Shown here one piece after another: positions 35,858 to 46,255 of a DNA stretch of 64,000 nt. The notes beneath the pieces are model-generated. The model was not told the DNA's origin, searched no databases, and was given only the letters and a program-made list of their open reading frames with translations. The stretch comes from Variovorax beijingensis (GTDB lineage Bacteria > Pseudomonadota > Gammaproteobacteria > Burkholderiales > Burkholderiaceae_C). How positions within the stretch are numbered: the stretch's first letter is position 1; each line of letters starts with the position of its first letter. The stretch spans positions 1-64,000 of the forward strand of contig NZ_VIVL01000005.1 of the NCBI RefSeq assembly GCF_007828835.1. The letters run 5' to 3'. Made by a program: the position numbers and the translations under genes.

Positions 35858-37396
35858 TCACGCAGGCACAGGCTGCACCGTCGGTGCGCACACCCGGTTG
35901 CGCCCGCCCGTCTTGGCCGCGTACAGCGCCTTGTCGGCGGCCCGGATCAGTTCCTTGGGCTGGCCCGCCTTCCCGGCCGCGGGGCTCAGCGCATCCACGC
36001 CCGCGCTCAGCGTCACGAACCCGTCGGCAGAGCCGGCGTGCTCGATCTTGAGGTCGCGCACGGCGCTGCGGATGCGTTCGGCCAGCATCACGGCGCCCGC
36101 CACGTCGGTGTTCGGCAGCAGCACCGCGAGTTCCTCTCCGCCATAGCGTGCCGCAAGATCTCCCGGGCGCCGCGACGCGACGCGGGCGATGGTGCGGCCG
36201 ATGGTCTGCAGGCACTCGTCGCCTGCCGCGTGGCCGTAGATGTCGTTGTACTGCTTGAAGCAATCCACATCCATCATGATCAGGGCCAGCGTGCTCGCCG
36301 TGCGCGCCGCGCGGCTGTATTCGCTGTCCAGCGCCACGTCGAACTGCCTGCGGTTCGCGAGCCCGGTCAGGCCGTCTTCCATGGCCAGGGTGTTGAGGGT
36401 CTTGTTGAGCGTTTCCAGCGCATCGCGCGCCTGCCGCAGCTCTGCCTCGGTGCGGGTCTGGAGCTGGAACTGCCGCACCAGCCGCCACCCGATGAAGCCG
36501 ACGATCAAGGTCAGCAGAAGAACGCCGCCCGAATGCCAAAGCATTTCGCGCCACCAGTTGGCCAGGATCTCGTCCTTGGACAGCGCCGCGGAAACGAACA
36601 GCGGATAGTTGGCCAGGCGCCGGAAGCTGTTCAACCGCGTCACGCCGTCCTGCGCCGACTTGATGAAAGCCATTCCGACCGGCCCTTGTGCGGTGTAGGC
36701 GCGGAAGAGCTCGGTTTCCTGCATGTTCCGGCCCACCATGTCGGGGCTGTAGGGCCGGCGCGTCATCATGGTTCCGTTTTCGAGCACCAGCGCGACGGCG
36801 CCGGCCTGGCCGATGTCCAGGCTGTCGTAGAACCTGGAGAAGAACTCGACGTGGATCGTTGCGAGCGCCACGCCGGCAAAGCTGCCATCCGCATGGTTGA
36901 TGCGCCGCGAAACCGGAACCAGCAGCCGGCCGCTGGTGCGGCTGTGCACCGGAATGCCGATGTGCGGTCCGCGATCCACGTGCGTTCGGTGATAGACGAA
37001 ATACTCCCGGCCTGCGTTGTTGAGGTTTTCTGGCGGCGTGGAACGGGAGTTCGCAACCCAGTTGCCGTCCTTGTCGTAGATGTGCAGGCCGTCGAGCTGC
37101 GGCAGTTCAGCGACCCGCATGGACAGCACACGGCGAAGCCGGGCCACGCTGGCCGGATCGGTGCCGTCCTGCTCGACGCGTTCGACCATGCCGACCAGCA
37201 CAGTATCGGCCTTCTTGATGGCGTCGTCGGCCTGCTGCGCCATGGCGCGCGCGAGGTTCGACGCGGCCACGTTCATCTGCTGGAGCTGGTCGGCGCGGGA
37301 CTCCCAGCTGTTCCAGAAGTCGATCGCCAGCAGGCTGAGGCAGACGACGGCCACGAAAGCCATGGTCCGGGCGGTGATGGAGGGTCCGCGAAGCAC
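35858..37396 (-). CDS. Membrane diguanylate cyclase with periplasmic Cache-like sensor
   Basis: 512 residues. A first membrane helix (10-28), a periplasmic sensor domain (about 35-280, Cache-like with a DGLHIYDKDGNWVANS strand pair), a second helix (287-308), a short coiled segment and a GGDEF domain. The catalytic motif is GGEEL (419-423), and RPGD (410-413) five residues upstream is an intact inhibitory I-site, so the enzyme should make cyclic di-GMP with product feedback. It lies between the vanillate and AcoR units and is not obviously part of either. Confidence 0.9.
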   Translation of the reverse strand: MLRGPSITARTMAFVAVVCLSLLAIDFWNSWESRADQLQQMNVAASNLARAMAQQADDAIKKADTVLVGMVERVEQDGTDPASVARLRRVLSMRVAELPQLDGLHIYDKDGNWVANSRSTPPENLNNAGREYFVYHRTHVDRGPHIGIPVHSRTSGRLLVPVSRRINHADGSFAGVALATIHVEFFSRFYDSLDIGQAGAVALVLENGTMMTRRPYSPDMVGRNMQETELFRAYTAQGPVGMAFIKSAQDGVTRLNSFRRLANYPLFVSAALSKDEILANWWREMLWHSGGVLLLTLIVGFIGWRLVRQFQLQTRTEAELRQARDALETLNKTLNTLAMEDGLTGLANRRQFDVALDSEYSRAARTASTLALIMMDVDCFKQYNDIYGHAAGDECLQTIGRTIARVASRRPGDLAARYGGEELAVLLPNTDVAGAVMLAERIRSAVRDLKIEHAGSADGFVTLSAGVDALSPAAGKAGQPKELIRAADKALYAAKTGGRNRVCAPTVQPVPA

Positions 37397-37526
37397 TACG
37401 CGCTTTCAGGGCAAAGAAGCATGGCGGCGGAAGGGGGAATGATGGGGTGGCTCGCCGGAGGCGAATGCGGCCCCAATGTATCCGAAGGCGACGCCCCGCG
37501 CATCCGGCCGCCGCTTGGTTGCGGCG

Positions 37527-39488
37527 TCAGCCGGGCGGCAGCTGGCGCAGCTTGCGGTAGAGCGTGTTCCGGCTGATCCCCAGGCGGCGCGCGGCTTCGG
37601 AGAGATTTCCGGCGCACGACTGCATCGCCTGCGACACCGCGCGTGCCGAGACGGCCTTCAGGTCCGCTGCGCCGCCGGCGGGCATCGCGGGCGCCGTGGG
37701 CTCCTCCGCGGAAATGCCGCGCAGTTCGTCGGCCAGGTCGTCGGGCAGGTGCCACCAGTCGATCTGCGCCTCGTGTTCGCCCAGCAGGGCGCAGGCGGTG
37801 TGCAGCGCGCTGTTCAGCTGGCGCAAATTGCCGGGCCAGCGGTAGCGCGACATGGCCAGCGCGAGCTCGGGCGCCAGCCGCAGCTCGCGCCCGGGCTCGA
37901 TGCCGCGCAGCATCTGCGCGACCAGGTGCGGCAGGTCCTGCCGTTCGTGCAGCGCCGGCAGCTGCAGCGACAGGCCGTTGAGCCGGTAGTACAGGTCTTC
38001 GCGGAAGCGCCCGGCCTCGATCTCGCGGCGCAGGTTGCGGTGCGTCGCGCACACCAGGCGGAAGTCCACCGCCACCGGCTTGCCGCCGCCCAGCGGCGTC
38101 ACCTGCCGGTCCTGCAGCACGCGCAGCAGCCGTGCCTGCAGTGCGAGCGGCATGTCGCCGATTTCGTCGAGCAGCAGCGTGCCGCCGTGCGCCTCGCGGA
38201 TGCGGCCGGCTGCGCCGTCGCGGCTCGCGCCGGTGAAGGCGCCGGGCCGGTAGCCGAAGAGCTCGGCCTCGATCAGCTGCTCCGGCAGCGCGGCGCAGTT
38301 GACCGCAACGAACGGCCCGTCCCGGCGCGTTCCGCTCGCATGCAGCGCCCGCGCGAACACTTCCTTGCCGACGCCGGAGGCGCCCAGCAGCAGCCAGGAG
38401 ATCGGCTTGTCGAGCACCCGCCGGGCGCGCTCGACGGCGGCTTGCATGGCCGGGTCGCCGGTGTCCAGCGCGGCCAGCGCGTCGGCGTGTGTTTTTTCCG
38501 CCGCACGCGGCGCCGGGGCCGCGCCGGGCGAGGACGTGAGCACATGGCGGCCGGCCTCCACGCGCAGCCAGAGCGCGCTGCCGTCGTGCCGGCGCACCGT
38601 GCGTGGCGCGCTGCCCGGCTGGCGGCACCAGGCCATCAGCGTCGTCATATCCAGCTGCAGCAGCTGCTCGACGGCGGCGGCGCCCACGTCGGCGCGGGTC
38701 AGGCCCAGCATGGCGAGCGCGGCCGCATTCGCGCCCATCAGCCGGCCGTCGTCCGACAGCGCCAGCAGGCCCTCGGCCACGCTGCCGATGCCCTCGGGCT
38801 GCAGATGCAGGCGCAGTCGCAGGTCGGTGGCGTGGCGCGTGTCGAACAGCTTCTGCTCGACCGTGCGCACCGCCAGCCGCACCAGCGCCAGCGCATGGCG
38901 GTGGTGGCCGCGGTGGTCGCCCGAGATGTCGAGCACACCCAGCATGTGGCCGTCGGGGCCGGTGATCGGCGCGGCCGTGCAGGTGAGAAAGCCGTTGCGG
39001 TCGAGGTAGTGCTCGCCGGCATGCACCACCAGCGGCGCCGCGTCGGCCAGCGCGGTGCCGATGGCATTGGTGCCGCGCCAGCGTTCATGCCAGTTGGCGC
39101 CGGGTCGCAGCGCCACGCGCTGCGCGCGGTCCGCGAAATTCGCATCGCCCATGGCCTCCAGCAGCATGCCCTGTGCGTCGGCAAGGATCACCAGGCTGTC
39201 GGTGTCGCGCATCTGCTCGAACAGGAACTCCATCACCGGCCGCGCATGGGAGGCCAGTTCGCGCTGCTGCTCGAGCGCGCGTGCCAGCTGCGCCGCGGAG
39301 GCATGGGGCGCGCCCGGCGCGCGGCCGGCCGGTGCCAGGCCGAAGCCGCGGCTGCGCTCCCAGCTTCGGCGCAACGCGGCATCGATCAGGCCGTCGGCCA
39401 CTTCGCCGGTGGTGGTCAGCTGGCGGCGCGCCTCGCGCAGGCGCGAGCCCGGCGTGCGCGCGGCGACGTGGTGTGAAGTCGTCTGCAT
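37527..39488 (-). CDS. acoR: Sigma-54-dependent activator, AcoR-like
   Basis: 653 residues. An N-terminal GAF sensor (about 80-220), a PAS-like segment (about 225-300), an AAA+ domain with Walker A GASGVGKE (369-376), the sigma-54 contact loop GAFTGA (416-421) and Walker B LLLDEIGD (438-445), then a Fis-type helix-turn-helix (LSEAARRLGISRNTLYRKL). The start at 39488 follows GGAGACAACCGAG. AcoR-type proteins activate acetoin or aldehyde/alcohol catabolic genes; the divergent aldehyde dehydrogenase with a -24/-12 promoter is the evident target. Confidence 0.88.
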   Translation of the reverse strand: MQTTSHHVAARTPGSRLREARRQLTTTGEVADGLIDAALRRSWERSRGFGLAPAGRAPGAPHASAAQLARALEQQRELASHARPVMEFLFEQMRDTDSLVILADAQGMLLEAMGDANFADRAQRVALRPGANWHERWRGTNAIGTALADAAPLVVHAGEHYLDRNGFLTCTAAPITGPDGHMLGVLDISGDHRGHHRHALALVRLAVRTVEQKLFDTRHATDLRLRLHLQPEGIGSVAEGLLALSDDGRLMGANAAALAMLGLTRADVGAAAVEQLLQLDMTTLMAWCRQPGSAPRTVRRHDGSALWLRVEAGRHVLTSSPGAAPAPRAAEKTHADALAALDTGDPAMQAAVERARRVLDKPISWLLLGASGVGKEVFARALHASGTRRDGPFVAVNCAALPEQLIEAELFGYRPGAFTGASRDGAAGRIREAHGGTLLLDEIGDMPLALQARLLRVLQDRQVTPLGGGKPVAVDFRLVCATHRNLRREIEAGRFREDLYYRLNGLSLQLPALHERQDLPHLVAQMLRGIEPGRELRLAPELALAMSRYRWPGNLRQLNSALHTACALLGEHEAQIDWWHLPDDLADELRGISAEEPTAPAMPAGGAADLKAVSARAVSQAMQSCAGNLSEAARRLGISRNTLYRKLRQLPPG

Positions 39489-39565
39489 CTCGGTTGTCTC
39501 CAATAGGGCCTCTCTGGGCCTTGGTGTCACGGCATCGAACGTTCGAGCATGAATGCGGCGGTGCA

Positions 39566-39584
39566 CTGTTCCGTTTCGTGACAG
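39566..39584. promoter_or_regulatory. Candidate upstream activator site for AcoR-like protein
   Basis: CTGT (39566-39569) and ACAG (39581-39584) form an inverted repeat with an 11-base centre, about 100 bases upstream of the sigma-54 promoter, a normal distance for an enhancer. The match is short, so confidence is low. Confidence 0.25.
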
Positions 39585-39676
39585 CTGCTCAGCGCGGCAC
39601 GCTCTGCTGCGCAGTCTGGCGTAAGAAACTGACCCGGTTCTTGCGCCAGATCAGAGCATTCGCGCCCAAGAGGGGG

Positions 39677-39692
39677 TGGCATGGCGTGTGCA
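39677..39692 (+). promoter_or_regulatory. Sigma-54 (-24/-12) promoter of the aldehyde dehydrogenase gene
   Basis: TGGCATGGCGTGTGCA keeps the invariant GG (39678-39679) and GC (39690-39691) with exactly ten bases between, and the TGGCA/TGC core of sigma-54 promoters. It lies 77 bases before the dehydrogenase ATG and opposite an activator with a GAFTGA loop. Confidence 0.65.
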
Positions 39693-39768
39693 ATGCAGCA
39701 CGCGGGACCGCGCGGCATCCGGCTTGCGCGGTCGCCTTCCACCCCTTACCCGACGGAGACAAGAGACC

Positions 39769-41289
<1,521 letters not shown>

Positions 41290-41325
41290 CGGCACGGCGG
41301 CGCCCGAAGATGACGGCGCTGTAAT

Positions 41326-41352
41326 CCAGCCGACGGGAAACCGTCGGACTGG
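41326..41352 (+). terminator. Strong stem-loop after the aldehyde dehydrogenase gene
   Basis: CCGACGG (41330-41336), a GAAA tetraloop and CCGTCGG (41341-41347) form a perfect 7-bp stem; CCAG/CTGG extends it to 11 pairs with one bulged A. It lies 37 bases after the stop codon. It lacks a T-run, so it may stabilise or end the transcript rather than be a classical terminator. Confidence 0.5.
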
Positions 41353-41426
41353 ACGGCTAGAGTGGCATGCATGCCCGTCGAATACGGACAGGCATTGCCG
41401 CTCTACGCCCTATCTACAATCTCCGC

Positions 41427-41867
41427 ATGCACCGGGTTCGCCTCTTTGTCCTCTGGATCGTGATGTTTGCCGTGCCCTTCCAGGCGTACGCGGCGGCAGC
41501 CATGGTCTTTTGCGGGCCGGGCCATGAGGGTGCTGCCTTGGCGGTTGCGGCAACCGCCGCGCCGGCCGCAGCGCATCGGCATGCCCAGCAGGCGCATGGC
41601 GATGGGCATGCAGACCATCACCACCACGAAGCCGCCACGCAGGACGCCGGGCCATCCGCCGGCGATCACAGCGCCGGCACCACCGCCCATGCGGATCCGG
41701 ATGGCATGCACAAGTGCGGCACCTGCGGCGCCTGCCATGCCACCGCGCTCACCAGCACGCTGGAACTGATCGTGTTCCAGGGCCTTCCGCGTGCCGACCT
41801 GATCGAGCCCGCCAGCACGGTGGCCTCGGTCGCGCCGCGCCTTCTCGACAGACCTCCTCGCGCCTGA
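41427..41867 (+). CDS. Histidine-rich exported protein, CzcI/metal-resistance type
   Basis: 146 residues with a signal peptide (1-22, VPFQAYA). A His-rich centre (residues about 50-70, including DHHHHE) and the KCGTCGACHA cysteine cluster look like metal ligands, and the C-terminus ends in the LLDRPPRA form seen in CzcI-like proteins that open heavy-metal efflux operons. The ATG at 41427 is preferred over one at 41367 because it starts the signal peptide. A TACAAT -10-like box ends seven bases before the ATG, so the mRNA may be nearly leaderless. Copper rather than zinc is suggested by the downstream genes. Confidence 0.65.
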   Translation: MHRVRLFVLWIVMFAVPFQAYAAAAMVFCGPGHEGAALAVAATAAPAAAHRHAQQAHGDGHADHHHHEAATQDAGPSAGDHSAGTTAHADPDGMHKCGTCGACHATALTSTLELIVFQGLPRADLIEPASTVASVAPRLLDRPPRA

Positions 41868-41996
41868 AGCGTTCGTGCGCCTGCGTGCGCCCGGTCATCG
41901 GGCCGCCGCAGCACAGCAGCGAACGCGCATGCATCGCCTGCGTCATGCCCCTCCGGGTGCCGTGACGCATTCCGTTCATGACCATGCGAGGTTCCC

Positions 41997-42332
41997 ATGT
42001 TCCATTCATTGCCGGCCCGTTGGCTGGCTGTCTTTCCAGCCGTGGCGGCCGCGCTCGCCGCCGCGGCCCAGCCGGCGTCCGTCCCATCGGCTGACGAAGG
42101 CGCCGCCGGCGCGCCCACCGCCCTGAGCTACCGGTCCGCGTTCGAGGGCTACCGGCCCTTCACCGACGACAAGCCCATTCCGTGGAAGCAGGCCAACGAG
42201 ACCGTCCGCCAGCGCGGCGGTTGGAAGGCCTATGCAGAGGAGGCCGCGGGTGGCAGCGCCTCCGATGCACCGGCCGCGCACCAGGGGCACACGATGCTGA
42301 TGCCTCCCTCGAAAAAGGAGCAGAAGCCATGA
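41997..42332 (+). CDS. Small exported protein of copper operon, unknown function
   Basis: 111 residues. A signal peptide (about 1-24) precedes a short conserved block, YRSAFEGYRPFTDDKPIPWK, then ANETVRQRGGWKAYAEEA. I recognise this block as recurring beside outer-membrane factor genes of copper clusters in beta-proteobacteria, but no biochemical role is known to me. A His/Met-containing tail (HQGHTMLM) could bind Cu(I). The stop overlaps the next ATG by four bases. Confidence 0.7.
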   Translation: MFHSLPARWLAVFPAVAAALAAAAQPASVPSADEGAAGAPTALSYRSAFEGYRPFTDDKPIPWKQANETVRQRGGWKAYAEEAAGGSASDAPAAHQGHTMLMPPSKKEQKP

Positions 42333-43753
42333 AGCGCGCCGTGCGCCTCACGGCCCTCGCGGCGGCGGCCGTCTTGCTGGCCGGCTGCGCCTCGGTCGGC
42401 ATCGACGACGCGCTGCAGGACACCAACACCCAGGCCGGGCAGTTCACCGGCGGCAAGCTCGAGCTCAGCCGCACGCAGGAGCAGCGCGACCGCCGCGCCG
42501 CGCTCGCGCAGGAGCTGCTGTCCAGGCCGCTGTCGCAAAGCGACGCGGTGCAGCTCGCGCTCACCAACAGCCCCAGGGTGCAGGCGCTGGTCGCGCGGAG
42601 CTGGGGCGACATCGCCGCGTCCAACCAGTCGAGCCGGCTGCCCAACCCGGTCTTCAGCTTCGAGCGCATGCGCCTGGGCAGCGAACTCGAGATCGGGCGG
42701 CTCTTGTCCTTCGGCCTCGTGGACCTCCTCCTGCTGCCGCAGCGCCTGTCGATCTCGCGCAGCCAGTCGAGCCAGGCCAAGGTGCAGCTCACCGGCGCGG
42801 TGGTCGACCAGGTCACGCAGGTGCGGCAGGCCTGGGTCCGCGCGGTGGCCGCGCAGCAGATGCTGCGCTACGCCGAGCAGGTCAACCGCTCGGCCGAGGC
42901 CAGCGCGGAACTCGCGCGGCGCATGCAGCAGATCGGCAACTTCAGCAAGCTGCAGCGCGCGCGCCAGCAGGTCTTCTATGCCGACGCGACCACGCAGCTG
43001 GCCTCGGCGCAGCACGCCGCCACCGCCGCGCGCGAGGAGCTCGTGCGCGCCCTGGGTCTCGATGATGCGCAGGCCGCCAGGCTGGCCTTGCCCGAGCGGC
43101 TGCCCGATCTGCCGAAAGCGCCACGCGAGGCCAAGGAAGTGGCCGCCACCGCGACCGAGCAGCGCCTGGACGTGCAGCTCGCGCGCGCCCAGCTCGACGT
43201 GGCGGGCAAGTCGCAGGGCATCAACCTGCTGTCGACCTTCGTCGATGTGGAAGTCGGCGGCCGGCGCGACACCGTGTTCGACAACGCCGAAGGCACCCGG
43301 AGCACGCGGCGCGGCTTCGAGCTCGACATCCGGCTGCCGCTGTTCGACTGGGGCTCGGCGCAGCGCGATGCGTTGAACGCGCAATCCCTGGCCGCGGCCA
43401 ACCGCTACGACGCCACCGTGCGCGGTGCTTCGTCGCAGTTGCGCGAAGGCTATTCGGCCTACCGCACCGCCTACGACATCGCGCGGCACTACCGCGACGA
43501 GATCGTGCCGCTGCGCCAGGCCATGGCCGACGAGAACGTGCTTCGCTACAACGGCATGCTGATCGGCGTCTTCGAGCTGCTGGCCGAGGCGCGCGACCAG
43601 ATCGCCAGCGTGAGCAACGCCATCAACGCCCAGCAGCAGTTCTGGCTGGCCGATGCCGCACTGGCGGCCTCGGTGATCGGCAAGCCCACGGCCGTCGGTA
43701 CACCGACCGCCAGCGCGGGGGGCGAAGCCGCCTCCGCCGGCGCCGCCCATTGA
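42329..43753 (+). CDS. Outer-membrane efflux factor lipoprotein (TolC/CusC/CzcC family)
   Basis: 474 residues. A lipoprotein signal (LLAGC, lipidated Cys20) is followed by the paired helical repeats of TolC-like channels. It should form the outer-membrane duct of a metal efflux system. The window shows no RND pump or membrane-fusion partner: the operon continues with a multicopper oxidase instead. The 3' end lies directly before the oxidase gene. Confidence 0.85.
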   Translation: MKRAVRLTALAAAAVLLAGCASVGIDDALQDTNTQAGQFTGGKLELSRTQEQRDRRAALAQELLSRPLSQSDAVQLALTNSPRVQALVARSWGDIAASNQSSRLPNPVFSFERMRLGSELEIGRLLSFGLVDLLLLPQRLSISRSQSSQAKVQLTGAVVDQVTQVRQAWVRAVAAQQMLRYAEQVNRSAEASAELARRMQQIGNFSKLQRARQQVFYADATTQLASAQHAATAAREELVRALGLDDAQAARLALPERLPDLPKAPREAKEVAATATEQRLDVQLARAQLDVAGKSQGINLLSTFVDVEVGGRRDTVFDNAEGTRSTRRGFELDIRLPLFDWGSAQRDALNAQSLAAANRYDATVRGASSQLREGYSAYRTAYDIARHYRDEIVPLRQAMADENVLRYNGMLIGVFELLAEARDQIASVSNAINAQQQFWLADAALAASVIGKPTAVGTPTASAGGEAASAGAAH

Positions 43754-43788
43754 ATGCGCCACCTGCACTCACCAACGATTCGAACGAC

Positions 43789-45204
43789 ATGACAAACAGA
43801 CGCAATTTCCTGAGCGGCGCCGGTGCCATCACCGGCGCCCTCGCGGCCGCGAGCGTGAGCAAGGTGGCCATGGCCGCGCTGCCCGAGCCCGTGACCCAGA
43901 CCACGCCCAACACCATGCCGCCGCTCATGCCACCCGGCGGCCGGCCCTACAACCCCGTGGTCACGCTCAACGGCTGGACGCTGCCCTGGCGCATGAACAA
44001 CGGCGTGAAGGAGTTCCACCTGGTGGCCGAGCCCGTGGTGCGCGAGATGGCCCCCGGCTTCAAGGCCAACCTGTGGGGCTACAACGGCCAGTCGCCCGGC
44101 CCGACCATCGAGGTGGTCGAAGGCGACCGGGTGCGCATCTTCGTGACCAACAAGCTGCCCGAGCACACCAGCGTGCACTGGCACGGCCAGCGCCTGCCCA
44201 ACGGCATGGACGGTGTCACCGGCCTGACCCAGCCGGCGATCCGCCCGGGCAAGACCTTCGTCTACGAGTTCGTCGCGCGCCGGCCCGGCACCTTCATGTA
44301 CCACCCGCATGCCGACGAGATGACGCAGATGGCCATGGGCATGATGGGCTTCTGGGTGACGCACCCCAAGGCCGAGCATCCGCTGATCGAGAAGGTCGAC
44401 CGCGACTTCGTGTTCCTGCTCAACGCCTACGACGTCGAGCCCGGCAGCGCCACGCCCAAGATCATGACGATGCTGGACTTCAACCTGTGGTCCTGGAACA
44501 GCCGGATCTTCCCCGGCATCGACTCGCTCAACGTGCGGCTCAACGACAAGGTGCGCATCCGCATCGGCAACCTCACGATGACCAACCACCCGATGCACCT
44601 GCACGGGCACGAGTTCCTCGTCACCGGCACCGATGGCGGGCCGACCCCCAAGAGCACGCGCCAGTACGAGGTGACCACCGACGTGGCCGTCGGTCAGATG
44701 CGCCAGATCGAGTTCCTGGCCGACGAGGAGGGCGACTGGGCCTTCCACTGCCACAAGAGCCACCACACCATGAACGCGATGGGCCACGACGTGCCCACCC
44801 TCATCGGCCTCGACCACAAGGACGTGGCCAGGCAGATCACGAACCTGGTGCCCGACTACATGGTGATGGGCGAGCGCGGCATGGCCGACATGGGCGAGAT
44901 GGAGATGCCCATTCCCGACAACACCGCGCGAATGATGACCGGCGAAGGGCCGTTCGGCTCGGTCGAGATGGGCGGCATGTTCAGCGTGGTCAAGGTGCGC
45001 AGGAACCAGAAGCCCGGCGACTACAGCAACCCCGGCTGGTTCAAGCATCCCAAGGGCACCGTGGCCTACGAGCTCGACGGCCCGCCACCGGAGACCTCGC
45101 GCCGGCGCGATGCCGGTGCGGCCGCGATGCCCGCGCAGAACATGCCCGCGAAGAACATCGAAGTCCAGATCCGCAAGCCCGGCAGCGGCCACACCGGCCA
45201 CTGA
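43789..45204 (+). CDS. Multicopper oxidase, Tat-exported, copper tolerance type
   Basis: 471 residues from the ATG at 43789, which opens with a twin-arginine signal (NRRNFLSGAG). A TTG at 43750 overlapping the previous stop is an alternative. All copper motifs are present: HWH (130-132), HPHAD (172-174), HPMHLHGHE (267-274) and HCHKSHH (320-326) with Met331 as probable axial type 1 ligand. Met/His-rich segments near the C-terminus (MADMGEMEMP, GPFGSVEMGGM) are usual for Cu(I) oxidases. It likely oxidises periplasmic Cu(I) to the less toxic Cu(II). Confidence 0.9.
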   Translation: MTNRRNFLSGAGAITGALAAASVSKVAMAALPEPVTQTTPNTMPPLMPPGGRPYNPVVTLNGWTLPWRMNNGVKEFHLVAEPVVREMAPGFKANLWGYNGQSPGPTIEVVEGDRVRIFVTNKLPEHTSVHWHGQRLPNGMDGVTGLTQPAIRPGKTFVYEFVARRPGTFMYHPHADEMTQMAMGMMGFWVTHPKAEHPLIEKVDRDFVFLLNAYDVEPGSATPKIMTMLDFNLWSWNSRIFPGIDSLNVRLNDKVRIRIGNLTMTNHPMHLHGHEFLVTGTDGGPTPKSTRQYEVTTDVAVGQMRQIEFLADEEGDWAFHCHKSHHTMNAMGHDVPTLIGLDHKDVARQITNLVPDYMVMGERGMADMGEMEMPIPDNTARMMTGEGPFGSVEMGGMFSVVKVRRNQKPGDYSNPGWFKHPKGTVAYELDGPPPETSRRRDAGAAAMPAQNMPAKNIEVQIRKPGSGHTGH

Positions 45205-45262
45205 TTTTTCATTTCTCCTTTCTCTCTTCTTCCAACCTCCAACCCTCAGAAGGAATCCAACC

Positions 45263-45769
45263 ATGAAGCACAACAACATCCTCCGCAACACCGCCTTCGC
45301 CGCGCTCACCGCCCTGGCGGCCGCAGGCGCCTCCGCTGCCGGCAACCACGCCGGGGGCCATGGCCATGGCGACGCCGAAGCGGCCATCGGCCAACCCGGC
45401 GTGGCCGCCAAGGCCACGCGAACCATCAACGTCGACATGACCGACGGCATGCGCTTCACGCCCGCCGACATCAAGGTGAAGCAGGGCGAGACCGTGCGCT
45501 TCGTCGTCAAGAACTCGGGCCAGCTGAAGCATGAGCTCGTGCTCGGCACCGAGAAGGAACTCAAGGAGCACTACGAAGCCATGAAGAAGAACCCCGAGAT
45601 GGAACATGCCGATCCGAACATGGTGACCCTGGCCGCGGGCAAGAGCGGCGAGATCGTGTGGCAGTTCACCAAGGCCGGCAAGGTCGACTTCGCATGCCTG
45701 CAGCCGGGCCACTACGACGCCGGCATGAAGGGCGCCGTCACCGTGGCCAAGACCGCTGCCGCCAAGTAA
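45263..45769 (+). CDS. Cupredoxin-like periplasmic copper-binding protein
   Basis: 168 residues. A signal peptide (about 1-26) is followed by a His/Gly stretch and a plastocyanin-like fold. Type 1 copper ligands are the His of LKHELVLG and the Cys, His and Met of FACLQPGHYDAGM. AGAAGGA precedes the ATG. It probably carries copper in the periplasm between the oxidase and the efflux duct. Confidence 0.88.
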   Translation: MKHNNILRNTAFAALTALAAAGASAAGNHAGGHGHGDAEAAIGQPGVAAKATRTINVDMTDGMRFTPADIKVKQGETVRFVVKNSGQLKHELVLGTEKELKEHYEAMKKNPEMEHADPNMVTLAAGKSGEIVWQFTKAGKVDFACLQPGHYDAGMKGAVTVAKTAAAK

Positions 45770-45793
45770 GAAACCCCAACCTCCAGGAGAGAC

Positions 45794-46087
45794 ATGACCA
45801 TGTCGAAGATTCGCATTTCACTCATGGCGGCGCTGGCCGCATTGGCCTTCACGGTCTCCGCCGCGGAGCTTGCCGACGGCGAGATCCGCAAGGTGGACAA
45901 GGACAACAAGAAACTCACGATCAAGCACGGCCCGCTCAAGAGCCTGGACATGCCCGGCATGACCATGGTCTTTGGGGTGAGCGACGAGGCCGTGCTGGAC
46001 AAGTTCCAGGCGGGGGACAAGGTGCGCTTTGATGCGGGGAAGATGGACGGGAAGATCGTGGTGACGCACATCGAGCCTGTGCGCTGA
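45794..46087 (+). CDS. CusF-like periplasmic copper chaperone
   Basis: 97 residues. Signal peptide about 1-24 and an OB-fold copper domain: IKHGPLKSLDMPGMTMVF carries the His and two Met ligands of CusF. The aromatic cap residue of CusF (Trp) is not obvious. CAGGAGA precedes the ATG; a second ATG lies two codons later. It is the last gene of the copper operon; 32 bases after it begins the rhs remnant, so the pump genes usually found here are missing. Confidence 0.85.
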   Translation: MTMSKIRISLMAALAALAFTVSAAELADGEIRKVDKDNKKLTIKHGPLKSLDMPGMTMVFGVSDEAVLDKFQAGDKVRFDAGKMDGKIVVTHIEPVR

Positions 46088-46118
46088 GGAGCCGTCTGCG
46101 TCCAGCGCCGAGCCCCCG

Positions 46119-46213
46119 GTCTGGCGCAATGCGACGGCCTGCGCCTAGCGGATTCGCAGCAGCGGCATGAAGGACCGGGCTCGTGGATGTAGTGCGCGTG
46201 CTGTCGTCGCCCC
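46119..46213 (-). pseudogene. Decayed fragment of an rhs core
   Basis: About 95 bases align with 48119-48213 inside the intact rhs gene at roughly 85 percent identity by eye. On the minus strand the copy reads H-E-P-G, then loses one base (frameshift), and RQAQAVAL becomes R-stop-AQAVAL through CAG to TAG. It is therefore a non-coding relic of a second rhs gene lying beyond the immunity genes. Confidence 0.8.
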
Positions 46214-46255
46214 TCAACCCGGTTGGGCGATCCTGGTTAGGTCAATGGTTGACTG

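Noticed and set aside
35769-36146. Plus-strand frame of 125 codons
   Set aside because: It starts inside the inverted repeat and runs antisense into the 3' end of the diguanylate cyclase; no ribosome site.
37397-37526. Possible gene or regulatory element between the cyclase and AcoR genes
   Set aside because: The 130 bases show no frame with a ribosome site, no dyad of note and no terminator-like stem with a T-run.
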